Assembly (NCBI RefSeq): GCF_018156225.1
Contig: NZ_JAGTAR010000004.1
Span: 1 to 64,000, forward strand
Direction: 5' to 3'
Length of the DNA: 64,000 bases
Origin: Carboxylicivirga sediminis
GTDB lineage: Bacteria > Bacteroidota > Bacteroidia > Bacteroidales > Marinilabiliaceae
Shown here one piece after another: positions 44,813-55,175 of the stretch. The position numbers were made by a program, and so were the translations under genes. The notes beneath the pieces are model-generated. The model made no database searches and had not been told where the DNA came from. It was given only the letters and a program-made list of their open reading frames with translations. Numbering within the stretch: position 1 is the stretch's first letter; each line of letters opens with the position of its first letter.

Positions 44813-45619
44813 CTAGTAATTTGATACAACTTCTTCTAGCGGACTAAAGAGCTCCTTGCAATAGCTGTCTTCAAAATGGATAAGTACCTTTTCTAATTCA
44901 TTGTCGAGCCTCGATAAGGATTTTCGCGTAATGGCTTTGGGTATATGTTTGTAATAAGCCTGCGATATGGCACCTGTTATACTAGCTATTGTATTGCTTG
45001 GCCCCTCTAACCATATGGCTTTACGGATGGCCTCCTCAAAGTTTTCGGCATCCAGGAAAGCAGCTATTGCACAAGGAACAGGCGAGCAATAGTGTTGTTC
45101 CATCATTGTAGCGCATTCTTTGCTCAGTGTCTCAGGTAAATCGTATCCGATTGTATTAATTAGAAAGTCTTTGATGCTGGTTTTGTCGCGTCCTGTTTTG
45201 GCTAGAAATATGCTCCCACAAAGGGCTTGTGACGCTTTAATTTTATCTATCGAAGGGTGTGTAATTGCAGTTGCCTTTTCGGCTTCGGCGATAGCCTGTT
45301 CCAGAGAGATGGCCGCAAACCCTATCGGGCTAATACGCCTGGCTGCACCATCGCCACAGCTTTTATATGGCTTTGTATGGTTAGATAGTGCCCACTCCAG
45401 AAATTCTGCTTGATACCCCGCTTTCGGATATTTTTGGGTCCATTCTCTTAGGGCTTGCTCAAAGGAGATGTGCCTTAATATAGCATCAGCAGTAGCAATG
45501 GTTAGTACAGTATCGTCGGTATAAGCCGAAAATGGTTTTAATAGTTGGAAATCAATATTCGACTGTGGCGAGTTTATAAATGCCGAGCCAATAATGTCTC
45601 CTACAATCGCTCCTCTCAT
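44813..45619 (-). CDS. ADP-ribosylglycohydrolase family protein
   Basis: A 268-residue all-helical protein. It starts M-R-G-A-I-V-G-D-I-I-G-S and has Y-T-D-D-T-V-L-T near residue 35, the metal-binding T-D-D-T of DraG/ARH-type hydrolases. Later residues G-P-S-N-T-I-A-S-I-T-G-A-I resemble the second metal-binding loop. Members remove ADP-ribose from arginine or other groups, or hydrolyse related compounds. No partner ADP-ribosyltransferase is visible nearby, so the target is unknown. It converges with lon and diverges from the AI-2E family gene. Confidence 0.85.
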   Translation of the reverse strand: MRGAIVGDIIGSAFINSPQSNIDFQLLKPFSAYTDDTVLTIATADAILRHISFEQALREWTQKYPKAGYQAEFLEWALSNHTKPYKSCGDGAARRISPIGFAAISLEQAIAEAEKATAITHPSIDKIKASQALCGSIFLAKTGRDKTSIKDFLINTIGYDLPETLSKECATMMEQHYCSPVPCAIAAFLDAENFEEAIRKAIWLEGPSNTIASITGAISQAYYKHIPKAITRKSLSRLDNELEKVLIHFEDSYCKELFSPLEEVVSNY

Positions 45620-45827
45620 TAGTAATCTATTAGGTTTTGGTAGGGTAAAAATAGTGTTTAGTTTTTCTGCTAGATAAGATAATATTTATGCTTATGATTA
45701 ACGCCTTATTTCTCAGGACCAACTGTTATATATTTTTGACTAAAAAAGAAATTTTAATGGTTGACAACTTGATTTTGCTAGATTATTTCACGTGATTCTA
45801 GAGTGTAAATTGCACATTATCTACCCG

Positions 45828-46937
45828 ATGGTTGAACGATTAAAATACATGTTTGGATTGCTGCTTGCCATAATTGCCATTGTTGTAATTTGGTACTTCC
45901 GGGCTGTGGTCTCTTTTTTAATTGTATCAGCTGTTATTTCCCTGGTTGCACGGCCTATTTTTGATATCATTCAGAAAATTCGCATTCGCTCCTGGAAGCC
46001 ATCTAATAGTGTGAGTGCTTTGTTGACAGTCCTTACTCTCTGGGTTTTTATTCTGGCTTTCTTCCGCATTAGTGTTCCATTCATTGTAAAAGAAATACAT
46101 TTTTTATCCAATGTTGATTTGGATGTTGTTTTTGCAAGGGCTGAGCGTCTGCTCGGTTCGTTGCTTCAGCCATTAAGGGCTACTGAGTTTGGTAAAGCCG
46201 GATTAGATGTTGTTGAAGGGCAGATTAAAGAAACTGCACTGACCTTTTTCGATTTTTCCAGACTAAGGGGGATATTCGCTTCTTTAGCAGGCTTTTTGGG
46301 AGGCTTATTTATTTTTGCTTTTAGTGTGTCATTTATCACTTTCTTTTTTCTGAAAGAAGAATGGCTGATTATCGAAGGGCTGTTGTTGTTTATCCCTAGT
46401 CATTATGAGAATGCGTTGAAGCATATGCTGGCCTCAATTAAAACTTTATTACGGCGGTATTTTATTGGAATTATAGTGCAGATAACACTAATCAGCGTGT
46501 TTGTAACATTAGGTTTAGCCATGATTGGCCTCGAAATGCAACACGCTGTGATCATTGGTTTATTCTCTGGCTTTGTGAACGTCATTCCTTATATGGGCCC
46601 ACTAATCGGCGCTTTTTTTGGTTTTCTGGTAGCTCTGGTGGTATTTGTTCAAACAAGTACGCCTCCTGAATTTGTACCATTTATGCTTGGTGTTATATTG
46701 GTCTTTGTCATCGTTCAGTTGTTGGATAATATCGTATTTCAACCCTTTATATTTTCAGCAAGTGTCAGGGCTCATCCACTCGAAATTTTTATACTTATAT
46801 TGATGGCAGGTTATATGTCCGGTATTATCGGCATGTTTCTGGCCATACCTGTTTATACGATTATTCGGGTGATAGCCAAGGAGTTTTTCTACAATTATAA
46901 GTTGGTGCAAAAACTTACCCAGAAAATAAAAGAATAA
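45828..46937 (+). CDS. AI-2E family membrane protein
   Basis: A 369-residue inner-membrane protein. About eight hydrophobic segments occur in the family's pattern: two or three at the N-terminus, a soluble stretch near residues 85-145, then the C-terminal set. Typical pieces are G-L-F-S-G-F-V-N-V-I-P-Y-M-G-P-L-I-G and D-N-I-V-F-Q-P-F-I-F-S. The family includes putative transporters or Na+/H+ antiporters; AI-2 export itself has been shown for few members. I place the start at the ATG at 45828 (MVERLK) rather than 36 bases upstream. The act operon promoter begins 15 bases after the stop. Confidence 0.85.
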   Translation: MVERLKYMFGLLLAIIAIVVIWYFRAVVSFLIVSAVISLVARPIFDIIQKIRIRSWKPSNSVSALLTVLTLWVFILAFFRISVPFIVKEIHFLSNVDLDVVFARAERLLGSLLQPLRATEFGKAGLDVVEGQIKETALTFFDFSRLRGIFASLAGFLGGLFIFAFSVSFITFFFLKEEWLIIEGLLLFIPSHYENALKHMLASIKTLLRRYFIGIIVQITLISVFVTLGLAMIGLEMQHAVIIGLFSGFVNVIPYMGPLIGAFFGFLVALVVFVQTSTPPEFVPFMLGVILVFVIVQLLDNIVFQPFIFSASVRAHPLEIFILILMAGYMSGIIGMFLAIPVYTIIRVIAKEFFYNYKLVQKLTQKIKE

Positions 46938-46951
46938 AAGGTCGGAAATAC

Positions 46952-46959
46952 TATATTTG
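46952..46959 (+). promoter_or_regulatory. -7 element of the act operon promoter
   Basis: TATATTTG matches TAnnTTTG, 152 bases before the actA start. No TTTG stands at the usual -33 distance. A leader of roughly 145 bases with no recognised structure would result. Confidence 0.5.
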
Positions 46960-47111
46960 TCGCATTAAACAATTTTAGTATTGATTCGTTATCAATGGTT
47001 GAAAGTTGAATTGTTAAAAAATAACAATAAAAATTAAAAAAGAAATTGAGGTATAACGGGGCTTTCAGCTGCATATATGATGTAATCCTCAGCAACTAAT
47101 AGCGACTAATT

Positions 47112-48257
47112 ATGGTAAAGACTTTATCCGGTTCCCTTTGGCGGGGAGAAAAAAAATTAAAGTTTTTCTTTTTGTGCTTCGTCCTGTTTTACTGGGCAGG
47201 AGTCACAACGGAGGCTTTTGCAAAAAAGCAAGGCCCTCAGCCTGACGTAAAAGTAGGAGAACGCCTGTTTTATGGCTTAATACCAACGGGAGAAGGTTCC
47301 AATTCTTGTGTGTCGTGTCATGCTATGTATCCGGCTGATTCGATGAACTGGAATCCATCAGCCATTGAAATGGCCAAGGTAGCGGCAGAAATGGATTTGG
47401 CTACTTTTAAAGAGCACTTACTGACACCTACAGGTGCCATGCGCGAAAAGGTGCACGTTAAATATCAGCTAGATGATGAACAGCTATTTCATTTGCAAGG
47501 CTATCTGGCAGAGCTATCTGATACAGGTGTGAAAGAGCAACCTATTTCAATTAATAAATTACTGATATTCCTTTTGCTGGGTGGCTTAATGACGCTGGCA
47601 CTGGTTGATATCTTTTTTACCAAAAAAATACCTTACAAGGCGGTACACGTTTTAATCATCATTTTTGGTATCAGCTTTCAATTGAAAATTGTTGCTCACG
47701 AAATGATTGACTTGGGAAGAAGCCAGGATTATATGCCTGATCAGCCCATTAAATTCTCGCATAAAGTACACGCGGGCGATAACAAAATTGATTGTTTGTA
47801 TTGTCACTCCAATGCTGATGAAGGTAAGTCGGCCGGATTGCCGAGTGCCGGCTTGTGTATGAACTGTCACCAGGTGGTACGTAACGGGTCTAACTCTGGT
47901 CAGTTCGAAATCGCCAAAGTAGTTGATGCATATGAAAACAATAAAGATATAGAATGGGTGAGAATTCACAATTTACCTGATCATGTATTCTTTAGCCATG
48001 CGCAGCATGTTAACGTAGGTAAGCGTGAGTGTCAGGAATGTCACGGTGAAGTTGAAAATATGCACATTCTTAAGCAAGAGAATGATCTGTCGATGGGCTG
48101 GTGCTTGGATTGCCATAAGAAGACGAATGTTGATTTTCTGGATAACGATTACTACAAAACCTTCGAAGCACTTCATAAGGATTTGGCGGAGGGCGTTCGT
48201 GACTCTATCCAGGCAGCCGATATTGGCGCTAATGACTGTATGAAATGTCACCATTAA
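47112..48257 (+). CDS. actA: Alternative complex III multiheme cytochrome subunit
   Basis: A 381-residue periplasm-facing membrane cytochrome. After an N-terminal signal or anchor comes a monoheme domain with CVSCH at 66-70, then a hydrophobic segment pair at about 140-200. A pentaheme domain follows with CLYCH (228-232), CMNCH (249-253), CQECH (307-311), CLDCH (331-335) and CMKCH (376-380), six heme sites in all. In alternative complex III this subunit carries electrons from quinol oxidation toward the terminal oxidase. It is the first gene of the act operon. An N-terminal cytochrome domain is usual for Bacteroidota ActA as I recall, so it is not taken as novel. Confidence 0.93.
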   Translation: MVKTLSGSLWRGEKKLKFFFLCFVLFYWAGVTTEAFAKKQGPQPDVKVGERLFYGLIPTGEGSNSCVSCHAMYPADSMNWNPSAIEMAKVAAEMDLATFKEHLLTPTGAMREKVHVKYQLDDEQLFHLQGYLAELSDTGVKEQPISINKLLIFLLLGGLMTLALVDIFFTKKIPYKAVHVLIIIFGISFQLKIVAHEMIDLGRSQDYMPDQPIKFSHKVHAGDNKIDCLYCHSNADEGKSAGLPSAGLCMNCHQVVRNGSNSGQFEIAKVVDAYENNKDIEWVRIHNLPDHVFFSHAQHVNVGKRECQECHGEVENMHILKQENDLSMGWCLDCHKKTNVDFLDNDYYKTFEALHKDLAEGVRDSIQAADIGANDCMKCHH

Positions 48258-48285
48258 TTAATCAAGTGATTTAAGATACATGATG

Positions 48286-48329
48286 CAAGACACAAGAAGA
48301 GAATCATCTTTAACGCGTCTTGACACTTG
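48286..48329. repeat. Degenerate inverted repeat in the actA-actB gap
   Basis: CAAGACACAAG and GTCTTGACACTTG form an imperfect stem in the 90-base space between actA and actB. It resembles the CTTGATAC-rich spacer at 53201-53270. Confidence 0.4.
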
Positions 48330-48347
48330 TTACTAAATGAAACAAAT

Positions 48348-51311
48348 ATGAAAGAATACTGGAGAAGCCTTGAAGATTTATTGCCTGAAGAAGACGCTTC
48401 GCAAGAAAAAAAATCTTCTGTGGTACTTTCTGATACTAGCGAGTCCTCAAAGAATACACGCCGTGACTTCTTAAAGTATTTCGGTTTTAGTATTGCATCG
48501 GCTGCCGTTTTAGCCGGTTGTGAGCGCCCTGTTAAGAAAGCTATCCCCTATTTGATACAACCTGAGGAAATCAGGCCCGGAACGGCCAACTATTATGCAT
48601 CAACCTTTTACGATGGGGCTGAAATGGTGCCCATTTTAGTTAAAGTGCGTGATGGCCGGCCAATAAAAATTGAAGGGAATGATCTATGCCAGATGACTGG
48701 CGGATCGGCCTCGGCCCGTGTACAAGCATCTTTACTGAACCTGTACGACGAATCACGTCCGGCGCAGCCAATGCTCGATGGCAACCCAATACGCTGGGAA
48801 GATGTGGATACCAAGCTGTCAGAAACGCTGGCAACCTGGGATACTTCCAAAGAGTTTGTAATTCTTACACCCAGTATTATTAGTCCATCAACTAAAAAAC
48901 TATTAAAGGATTTTAGTGCCAAGTATCCGTTTGTGGTGCACGAAACCTTTGATGCATTTTCTTATTCGGCGCTTCGCGAAGCTTATAAGATGAGTTTCGG
49001 TCAGCCAATAATACCGGCTTTCCGCTTCGATCAGACTAAACTGGTAGTTGGTTTTAATGCCGACTTTTTAGGCACATGGCTGCAGCCAACAGCATTTGGA
49101 CGTCAGTATGCATCAGCGCGTAAGTTAACTGATGGGCAGCGTGACATGATGCGCCACGTGCAGTTTGAGGCAACCATGACACTTACAGGTTCCAATGCCG
49201 ATGAGAGAGTTCCAATGCCGGCAGTTGATGAAGCCTACTATTTGGCTGCGCTTTATGCTCAACTGGCCAAAAAAGCTGGTATTGCAGTACCTTCTGTTGA
49301 TGCCCCACAAGCTATTGTTAAGGTAGCTGATGAATTAGCAGATGCCAAAGGGAAATCATTAGTAGTATCCGGCACCAATGACAGTAATATTCAACGCTTG
49401 GTAGTTGAAATAAACTACTTGCTCGAAAATATTGGAAAAACAATCCTTGTGGACCGTCCGCTTAACTTGTTCCAGGGTGATGATAAGGCCTTTGATGGCT
49501 TGTTAACCCGTATGGAAAATGGCAATGTTGGTGCTGTGATGTTCTGGGAAACCAACCCGCTATATCAGGCTCCTTTGCAGGGGCGTACCGAGGAAGCTAT
49601 TAAAAAGGTACCTCTGCGTTTGGCTGTGCAATCACAACAAACCGAAACAGCCCTGTTATGTAACTATCAGCTGCCTGCACCTCATTTTCTTGAAAGGTGG
49701 GATGACACCGAGTTGGTTAGTGGTGTTTACACACTGACACAGCCCGCTATTCGGCCACTGTTTAAAACCCGTTCGCCACAGGAAAACCTGATGGCATGGG
49801 CCGGTTTTGAAGGAAGCTATTATGATTACATCAAGTTATATTGGAAAGAGAATATTTACAGCCTGGAGTTGGCAAAAGGTAAGCAATTCGAATCATTCTG
49901 GAAGGTTAGTCTCAGGGATGGTATTATAGCTGGTAACCCAGCTTCCGCTTCAATAATATATCAGGGTGCAGATATTTCAGCCATAGTGAAGGCAAATGCT
50001 ACTGCTACATCAGGTAATGATTTGGAACTGGTATTATACCAAAACGTTCCTGTTGGTGATGGTACTCTGGCCAACAACCCCTGGTTGCAGGAATTACCTG
50101 AACCGGTATCACGTGTTTGCTGGGATAATTATGTGTCTGTATCGCCTGCTTTTGCTGCGTTACGTGGTTGGACACAAGGAGATGTAGTCAATGTTAATGG
50201 CATTGAGTTACCTGTGTTAGTGCAACCTGGTCAGGCCCGAAATACCTTGTCTGTAGCAGTTGGTTATGGACGTAGTAATGCCGGTCGCGTAGCCAGTGAC
50301 CTGGGTAAAAATGTGTATCCCTTGGTAGAGCTAAGTAATGGTCATCGCGCTTATGTGATTTCAAAAGTAGAGGCTGTGGCTACAGGATCGACCTATGAGC
50401 TGGCCGCAACACAATCGCATCACTCGATGGAAGGACGTGCATTAGTTCGCGAAACGACAATAGCTGATTACCTGGCAAATCCGGCTTCAGGCAATGAGAT
50501 GCATGAAAAGGTTGAGAAATTACATACTACATTATATCACGAGCACGAGTACAAAGGCCATCACTGGGGAATGGTGATAGACCTGAACTCATGTATTGGT
50601 TGTAATGCCTGTGTAGTGGCATGTTCAGCTGAGAATAACGTGCCGGTGGTAGGACGTAACGAAGTTCGTCGTTCGCACGAAATGCACTGGATTCGTTTGG
50701 ATCGTTATTACGCGGGCGACTCTGATAATCCTGAAGTGGTTCGCCAGCCTGTGATGTGTCAGCATTGCGATAATGCACCTTGTGAAAACGTTTGTCCGGT
50801 AGCAGCTACCAACCACAGTTCTGAAGGTATTAACCAGATGGCTTATAACCGTTGTATCGGAACGCGTTACTGTAATAACAACTGCCCTTATAAAGTGCGT
50901 CGATTCAACTGGTATGATTATACCGGTGCAGATACAATTCCTAATAACCGAATGGATGTGGCTGGCATGACGCTTGACCTTAAGCGTATGGTGCTAAATC
51001 CAGATGTTACAGTACGTGCCAAGGGTGTTATTGAGAAATGCTCAATGTGTATTCAGCGTATTCAGGATAAGAAACTAAATGCCAAGAAGGATGGTCGCCA
51101 ATTGGCCGATGGTGAAATCAAAACGGCTTGTCAGCAGACTTGTCCGGCCGATGCCATCACATTTGGAGATATGAATGATCCAAACAGTAAGGTGTCCAAG
51201 CTATTAAAAGACGCCCGTCAGTATGGCTTATTAGAAGAACTGCACACCTTACCTTCGGTAGTGTATTTGACCAAAGTAAGAAATAAGGATAAAAATAAAA
51301 CGCTAAGCTAA
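48348..51311 (+). CDS. actB: Alternative complex III iron-sulfur subunit (molybdopterin oxidoreductase-like)
   Basis: A 987-residue Tat-exported subunit; the twin-arginine signal T-R-R-D-F-L-K is followed by a lipoprotein-like A-G-C. The start at 48348 is used because an in-frame TTG upstream is unlikely. Residues to about 730 resemble a molybdopterin oxidoreductase that has lost its cofactor in this complex. The C-terminal quarter holds ferredoxin motifs: C-I-G-C-N-A-C from residue 749, C-Q-H-C-D from 804, [11 protein letters not shown] and C-S-M-C with C-Q-Q-T-C-P, enough for three 4Fe-4S clusters and one 3Fe-4S cluster. It takes electrons from the quinol site and passes them to the cytochromes. 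The stop overlaps the start of actC. Confidence 0.94.
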   Translation: MKEYWRSLEDLLPEEDASQEKKSSVVLSDTSESSKNTRRDFLKYFGFSIASAAVLAGCERPVKKAIPYLIQPEEIRPGTANYYASTFYDGAEMVPILVKVRDGRPIKIEGNDLCQMTGGSASARVQASLLNLYDESRPAQPMLDGNPIRWEDVDTKLSETLATWDTSKEFVILTPSIISPSTKKLLKDFSAKYPFVVHETFDAFSYSALREAYKMSFGQPIIPAFRFDQTKLVVGFNADFLGTWLQPTAFGRQYASARKLTDGQRDMMRHVQFEATMTLTGSNADERVPMPAVDEAYYLAALYAQLAKKAGIAVPSVDAPQAIVKVADELADAKGKSLVVSGTNDSNIQRLVVEINYLLENIGKTILVDRPLNLFQGDDKAFDGLLTRMENGNVGAVMFWETNPLYQAPLQGRTEEAIKKVPLRLAVQSQQTETALLCNYQLPAPHFLERWDDTELVSGVYTLTQPAIRPLFKTRSPQENLMAWAGFEGSYYDYIKLYWKENIYSLELAKGKQFESFWKVSLRDGIIAGNPASASIIYQGADISAIVKANATATSGNDLELVLYQNVPVGDGTLANNPWLQELPEPVSRVCWDNYVSVSPAFAALRGWTQGDVVNVNGIELPVLVQPGQARNTLSVAVGYGRSNAGRVASDLGKNVYPLVELSNGHRAYVISKVEAVATGSTYELAATQSHHSMEGRALVRETTIADYLANPASGNEMHEKVEKLHTTLYHEHEYKGHHWGMVIDLNSCIGCNACVVACSAENNVPVVGRNEVRRSHEMHWIRLDRYYAGDSDNPEVVRQPVMCQHCDNAPCENVCPVAATNHSSEGINQMAYNRCIGTRYCNNNCPYKVRRFNWYDYTGADTIPNNRMDVAGMTLDLKRMVLNPDVTVRAKGVIEKCSMCIQRIQDKKLNAKKDGRQLADGEIKTACQQTCPADAITFGDMNDPNSKVSKLLKDARQYGLLEELHTLPSVVYLTKVRNKDKNKTLS

Positions 51312-52678
51312 TGTACGTATCACCAGTAAGAGAACCGCTCATTAGCGGAGAAAAAAGCTACAGTAAAGTTACCGAGGATATATACGCCCCGATGACCGGT
51401 AAGCCTGGCAAATTTTGGTTTGGTGGATTAACATTAGCCTTAATTGCATTAGGATTCGGACTGTTCTCGATCTTCATTACGGTTTGGGACGGCATCGGAA
51501 CATGGGGACTGGACAGAACCATTGGATGGGGGTGGGGTATCACCAACTTCGTGTGGTGGGTAGGTATCGGTCACGCCGGTACATTTATCTCGGCCATCCT
51601 GTTATTGTTCCGTCAGAAATGGCGTACATCTATTAACCGTAGCGCCGAGGCTATGACCATTTTTGCGGTGATGTGTGCCGGGTTATTTCCGCTGATTCAC
51701 ATGGGCCGTTTGCCCTTAGGCTTCTTTATTTTTCCATATCCTAATACGCGCGATGTTTGGGTTAACTTTAACTCACCACTGTTGTGGGATGTGTTCGCCA
51801 TCTCTACCTATCTGACAGTTTCATTGTTGTTCTGGTACATGGGGCTTATTCCTGATATTGGCACCATCCGTGACCGTTTAAAAGAGGGTATTAAGAAGAA
51901 AGTATATTGGTTCCTGAGCTTCGGGTGGACCGGTTCTGCTCGTCATTGGGCACGTCATGAATCAATGAGTTTAATACTGGCAGGTTTAGCTGCTCCTCTG
52001 GTACTTTCGGTACATACCATTGTAAGTTTCGACTTTGCGACGTCGGTTATCCCTGGATGGCATACTACCATCTTCCCACCCTATTTCGTTTCGGGTGCGG
52101 TATTCTCTGGTTTTGCCATGGTGTTAACCTTGATGATTATCACGCGCAAGGCTATTAACCTGGAGGATTACATCACCAAGGCGCATCTGGAGTCAATGAA
52201 TAAGATCATTATTGCGACTGGTTCCATCGTTGGTATCGCCTATATTACCGAGTTGTTTATTGCCTGGTATTCTGGTGTGGTATACGAGCAATATGCTTTT
52301 GTTAACAGGGCCTTCGGTCCTTATTGGTGGGCCTACTGGATCATGATGACCTGTAATGTGATTACTCCTCAGCTATTCTGGATAAAAAAGATAAGGCGCA
52401 GTTTTGCCGCCACATTTGTGATATCCATTTTTGTGAATATTGGGATGTGGTTTGAGCGTTTCGTGATTATCGTAACCTCTCTGCATCGTGACTTCCTGCC
52501 ATCGAGCTGGAGTATGTATTCGCCAACCTGGGTTGAGGTAGGTATTTATATCGGAACGTTTGGCTTATTCTTCACGTTGTTCTTCCTCTTTATCCGATTC
52601 TTCCCGGTAATTGCCATTGCCGAGGTGAAGAGTGTGTTGAAGACATCAAGTGAGAAGTTTATAAAGAAAGGAAAGTAA
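51311..52678 (+). CDS. actC: Alternative complex III membrane subunit C (NrfD-like)
   Basis: A 455-residue inner-membrane protein with about ten helices. It has the NrfD/PsrC-type core, including [14 protein letters not shown] near residue 80 and L-I-H-M-G-R near residue 130, which in the complex help form a quinol site. Its ATG overlaps the last base of the actB stop codon, so translation is coupled. Family and complex are clear from order and sequence. Confidence 0.95.
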   Translation: MYVSPVREPLISGEKSYSKVTEDIYAPMTGKPGKFWFGGLTLALIALGFGLFSIFITVWDGIGTWGLDRTIGWGWGITNFVWWVGIGHAGTFISAILLLFRQKWRTSINRSAEAMTIFAVMCAGLFPLIHMGRLPLGFFIFPYPNTRDVWVNFNSPLLWDVFAISTYLTVSLLFWYMGLIPDIGTIRDRLKEGIKKKVYWFLSFGWTGSARHWARHESMSLILAGLAAPLVLSVHTIVSFDFATSVIPGWHTTIFPPYFVSGAVFSGFAMVLTLMIITRKAINLEDYITKAHLESMNKIIIATGSIVGIAYITELFIAWYSGVVYEQYAFVNRAFGPYWWAYWIMMTCNVITPQLFWIKKIRRSFAATFVISIFVNIGMWFERFVIIVTSLHRDFLPSSWSMYSPTWVEVGIYIGTFGLFFTLFFLFIRFFPVIAIAEVKSVLKTSSEKFIKKGK

Positions 52679-52680
52679 TT

Positions 52681-53196
52681 ATGGCACAGAAAGCTTTTGT
52701 TTCAGGATATTATCTGGATGATAAGGACCTGGTTGAGGGAATTAAAGCCTTACAGGAAAAAAATATAGAGATTGCCGATGTGCGTACACCATTTCCGGTA
52801 CACGGATTAGATACAGTATTGAAGATGCGCCGTTCGCGATTACCCCGGGCTGGATTTATCGCCGGTGCCATGGGTGCTGCAATAGGTTTTGGTTTTCAGG
52901 CGTGGGTATTTACGGAGGCCTGGCCGCTGAATTTTGGTGGAAAGCCCTATTTGTCGGTACCATCATTTATTCCGGTTACATTTGAGTTAACTGTATTGAT
53001 GGCTGCATTTGCATTGGTCTTCGGCTTCTTAATTAGTAGTAAGCTTGGGCCCGGTGCCGATAATATCATCTTCGATGAGGAAGTAACCAACGACCGTTTT
53101 CAAATTCTACTCGAAGTGAGTGGAGGTAATAGTGATGAGCTACAAGCAGAATTGCAATCTGCAGGCGCGGAAGGAGTACAACATCATGATGTTTAA
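52681..53196 (+). CDS. actD: Alternative complex III subunit D (DUF3341)
   Basis: A 171-residue protein with a soluble N-terminal domain (K-A-F-V-S-G-Y-Y, then D-V-R-T-P-F-P-V-H-G-L-D) and two membrane helices at about 60-85 and 100-122. It has the DUF3341 pattern found as the ActD subunit. It follows actC by 2 bases. An 85-base spacer rich in CTTGATAC repeats comes after it. Confidence 0.93.
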   Translation: MAQKAFVSGYYLDDKDLVEGIKALQEKNIEIADVRTPFPVHGLDTVLKMRRSRLPRAGFIAGAMGAAIGFGFQAWVFTEAWPLNFGGKPYLSVPSFIPVTFELTVLMAAFALVFGFLISSKLGPGADNIIFDEEVTNDRFQILLEVSGGNSDELQAELQSAGAEGVQHHDV

Positions 53197-53200
53197 AAAA

Positions 53201-53270
53201 GACATAAGCATCAAGACATAAGACGCTAGACTATTGTTTCTTGATACTTGATACTTAAATCTTGATACAA
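53201..53270. repeat. TTGATAC repeat spacer in the act operon
   Basis: TTGATAC occurs three times (53241, 53248, 53262) and an inverted arm with ATCAAGAC lies at 53210-53217. This imperfect inverted repeat fills the actD-actF gap. Confidence 0.5.
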
Positions 53271-53281
53271 ATTATTGAACT

Positions 53282-54448
53282 ATGTATAAGTCATTTGAAT
53301 TTACAAAAAAGATAAAGTCCTTTTTAATTGCGATGTTGGTCATAGGCGCTGTATTAGCCGCGGCAGGTATTGCAATGAATCTGGATCATACACACCGCAT
53401 TTGGGCTAATGTGTTGCTCAATGGCTTTTTCTTTACAGCCATTGCCATGAGCGCTGCTTTCTTCGTGATAGTCCATGTTTTGGGTGAATCTGGCTGGCAC
53501 ACCGCTGTGCAACGTATTCCTGAAGCCATGTCATTGTATGTGCCTGTAGGTGGCGTTTTTATGCTACTGGTTTTAGTGGGTATGCATGATATCTACCACT
53601 GGAGCCATACTGAACATCTGGACGAGGTTTTGCAGGGAAAAGCCCCTTATCTCAATCCTTTATTCTTCAGCATCAGGACGGTGGCCTACATCGTTATCTG
53701 GAGTTTATTGGTGCTTTGGTTCAGAAAAACATCATTAAAAACTGACAGTACAGACGATATTAAGCTATTTAATAAGCAACGTACGATAGCGGGTATTTTC
53801 ATTGTCATTTTTGCGGTTACCAGCTCAACATCAGCCTGGGATTGGATTATGTCTATTGATGCCCACTGGTTCAGTACTTTATTCGGGTGGTATATGTTTG
53901 TGAGCACATTTGTGGCGGCTGTTGCAGTTATCATCGTTCTTCTGTTCATTCTAAGAAGAATGGGTTATATGGAGCATGTTAATGATGAACACCTGCATGA
54001 TTTGGGTAAGTACCTGTTCGGATTCAGTATATTCTGGGCGTATCTGTGGGTGTCGCAATACCTGTTGATTTGGTACAGTAATATTCCGGAAGAAACAGTT
54101 TACTACGTCAAGCGCATTCAGGATTTTGAAACTGTATTTTATGCCAATGTGATCATTAACTTTCTGGCTCCTTTCTTGATTCTGATGGCAAGAGGTACCA
54201 AACGCAAGCTCAACTGGCTCATAGCTGCAGCTGTGATTGTATTCATTGGCCATTGGATAGACATGTATCTGGCCATTATGCCTGGTGCAACCGGACATGC
54301 CGAGTTTGGTATTCTTGAGATAGGTATGACTGTTTTTGTGTTGGCTGTTTTCTTATTTGTGTTTTTCTCTAGATTTGCCAAAGCACCTGTTGTACCTGAA
54401 AATCATCCTTACTTTAAAGAGAGTTTTGATTATGACAATATTCGATAA
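53282..54448 (+). CDS. actF: Alternative complex III membrane subunit F
   Basis: A 388-residue inner-membrane protein with about ten helices, including W-V-S-Q-Y-L-L-I-W-Y-S-N-I-P-E-E and V-I-N-F-L-A-P-F-L-I-L-M, which mark the ActF/NrfD-related quinol-binding subunit of the complex. It is encoded after actD and just before the monoheme subunit, only 4 bases from the next start. In many relatives as I know them the monoheme gene lies before actF, so the order is slightly unusual. Confidence 0.9.
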   Translation: MYKSFEFTKKIKSFLIAMLVIGAVLAAAGIAMNLDHTHRIWANVLLNGFFFTAIAMSAAFFVIVHVLGESGWHTAVQRIPEAMSLYVPVGGVFMLLVLVGMHDIYHWSHTEHLDEVLQGKAPYLNPLFFSIRTVAYIVIWSLLVLWFRKTSLKTDSTDDIKLFNKQRTIAGIFIVIFAVTSSTSAWDWIMSIDAHWFSTLFGWYMFVSTFVAAVAVIIVLLFILRRMGYMEHVNDEHLHDLGKYLFGFSIFWAYLWVSQYLLIWYSNIPEETVYYVKRIQDFETVFYANVIINFLAPFLILMARGTKRKLNWLIAAAVIVFIGHWIDMYLAIMPGATGHAEFGILEIGMTVFVLAVFLFVFFSRFAKAPVVPENHPYFKESFDYDNIR

Positions 54449-54452
54449 AGAT

Positions 54453-55091
54453 ATGAAGCACCTTCGTTCCTTTAAAATGATTGGCATGGCCATGTTTATG
54501 CTGGTTGTAATGTCGAGCTGCGATAAGAACCGAAATAAACCAGGATATAGTTATTTCCCGGATATGGAACAATCTCAGGCCTATGAAACATATACAGATA
54601 ATCCAAATTGGGAGAACGGGCGCACCAACCAGTTGCCTGTCGAAGGCACCATTCCGCGTGAGATGATTCCATATGATTTTGAGAAAACCGAAGTAAATCG
54701 TACCTGGGCAGGGCAAGAGTTGGAGAATCCATATGCCTATGATAAAAGCATTCTTGAAGAGGGTCACCGATTATACAATATTTACTGCTTGCATTGCCAT
54801 GGTGATATGGGCGATGGAAACGGGCATTTGTATACTTCTCAGAAGTACCTGTTTATGCCTGCTAATCTCAATTCAGAGAAAATTAGGACCAATCCCGATG
54901 GAGAAATTTTTCATGTTATTACCGTTGGTTATGGCGTGATGGGCGCCCATGGTGCGCAGGTATTACCTGATGAACGATGGAAGATTGTATCATACATTCG
55001 CGAGGAATTGCATGCGAAAGCCGACGAGGCTGCGAAGGCAACTGAACAAGCACAGAGTGAAGAAGTCGCACCAAGTGAAGCGGAATCATAG
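54453..55091 (+). CDS. actE: Alternative complex III monoheme cytochrome c lipoprotein
   Basis: A 212-residue lipoprotein; the ATG at 54453 gives a clean signal ending V-M-S-S-C. After a linker comes an Act-type segment (P-V-E-G-T-I-P-R-E) and then a cytochrome c domain with the heme site CLHCH at 112-116, followed by G-D-M-G-D-G-N-G. A later M-P-A-N-L offers a candidate methionine ligand, and the tail is rich in Ala and Glu. It should pass electrons from the complex to the oxidase. It is the last gene of the operon, followed by a terminator. Confidence 0.92.
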   Translation: MKHLRSFKMIGMAMFMLVVMSSCDKNRNKPGYSYFPDMEQSQAYETYTDNPNWENGRTNQLPVEGTIPREMIPYDFEKTEVNRTWAGQELENPYAYDKSILEEGHRLYNIYCLHCHGDMGDGNGHLYTSQKYLFMPANLNSEKIRTNPDGEIFHVITVGYGVMGAHGAQVLPDERWKIVSYIREELHAKADEAAKATEQAQSEEVAPSEAES

Positions 55092-55115
55092 AAAAGTAAT
55101 TAATTGAATATATTT

Positions 55116-55147
55116 GAAAGGCCCGGTGTGTTTAAGCCGGGCCTTTC
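55116..55147 (+). terminator. Terminator of the act operon
   Basis: A perfect 11-bp stem (GAAAGGCCCGG with CCGGGCCTTTC) lies 25 bases after the last gene. The T tract is short, so termination strength is uncertain. Confidence 0.7.
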
Positions 55148-55175
55148 TAATTCTTATTGGATGATAGGGTGAGGA

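Noticed and set aside
47112-47600. N-terminal monoheme domain of ActA as a novel fusion
   Set aside because: A cytochrome domain at the ActA N-terminus is, as I recall, ordinary in Bacteroidota, so I do not count it as unusual.
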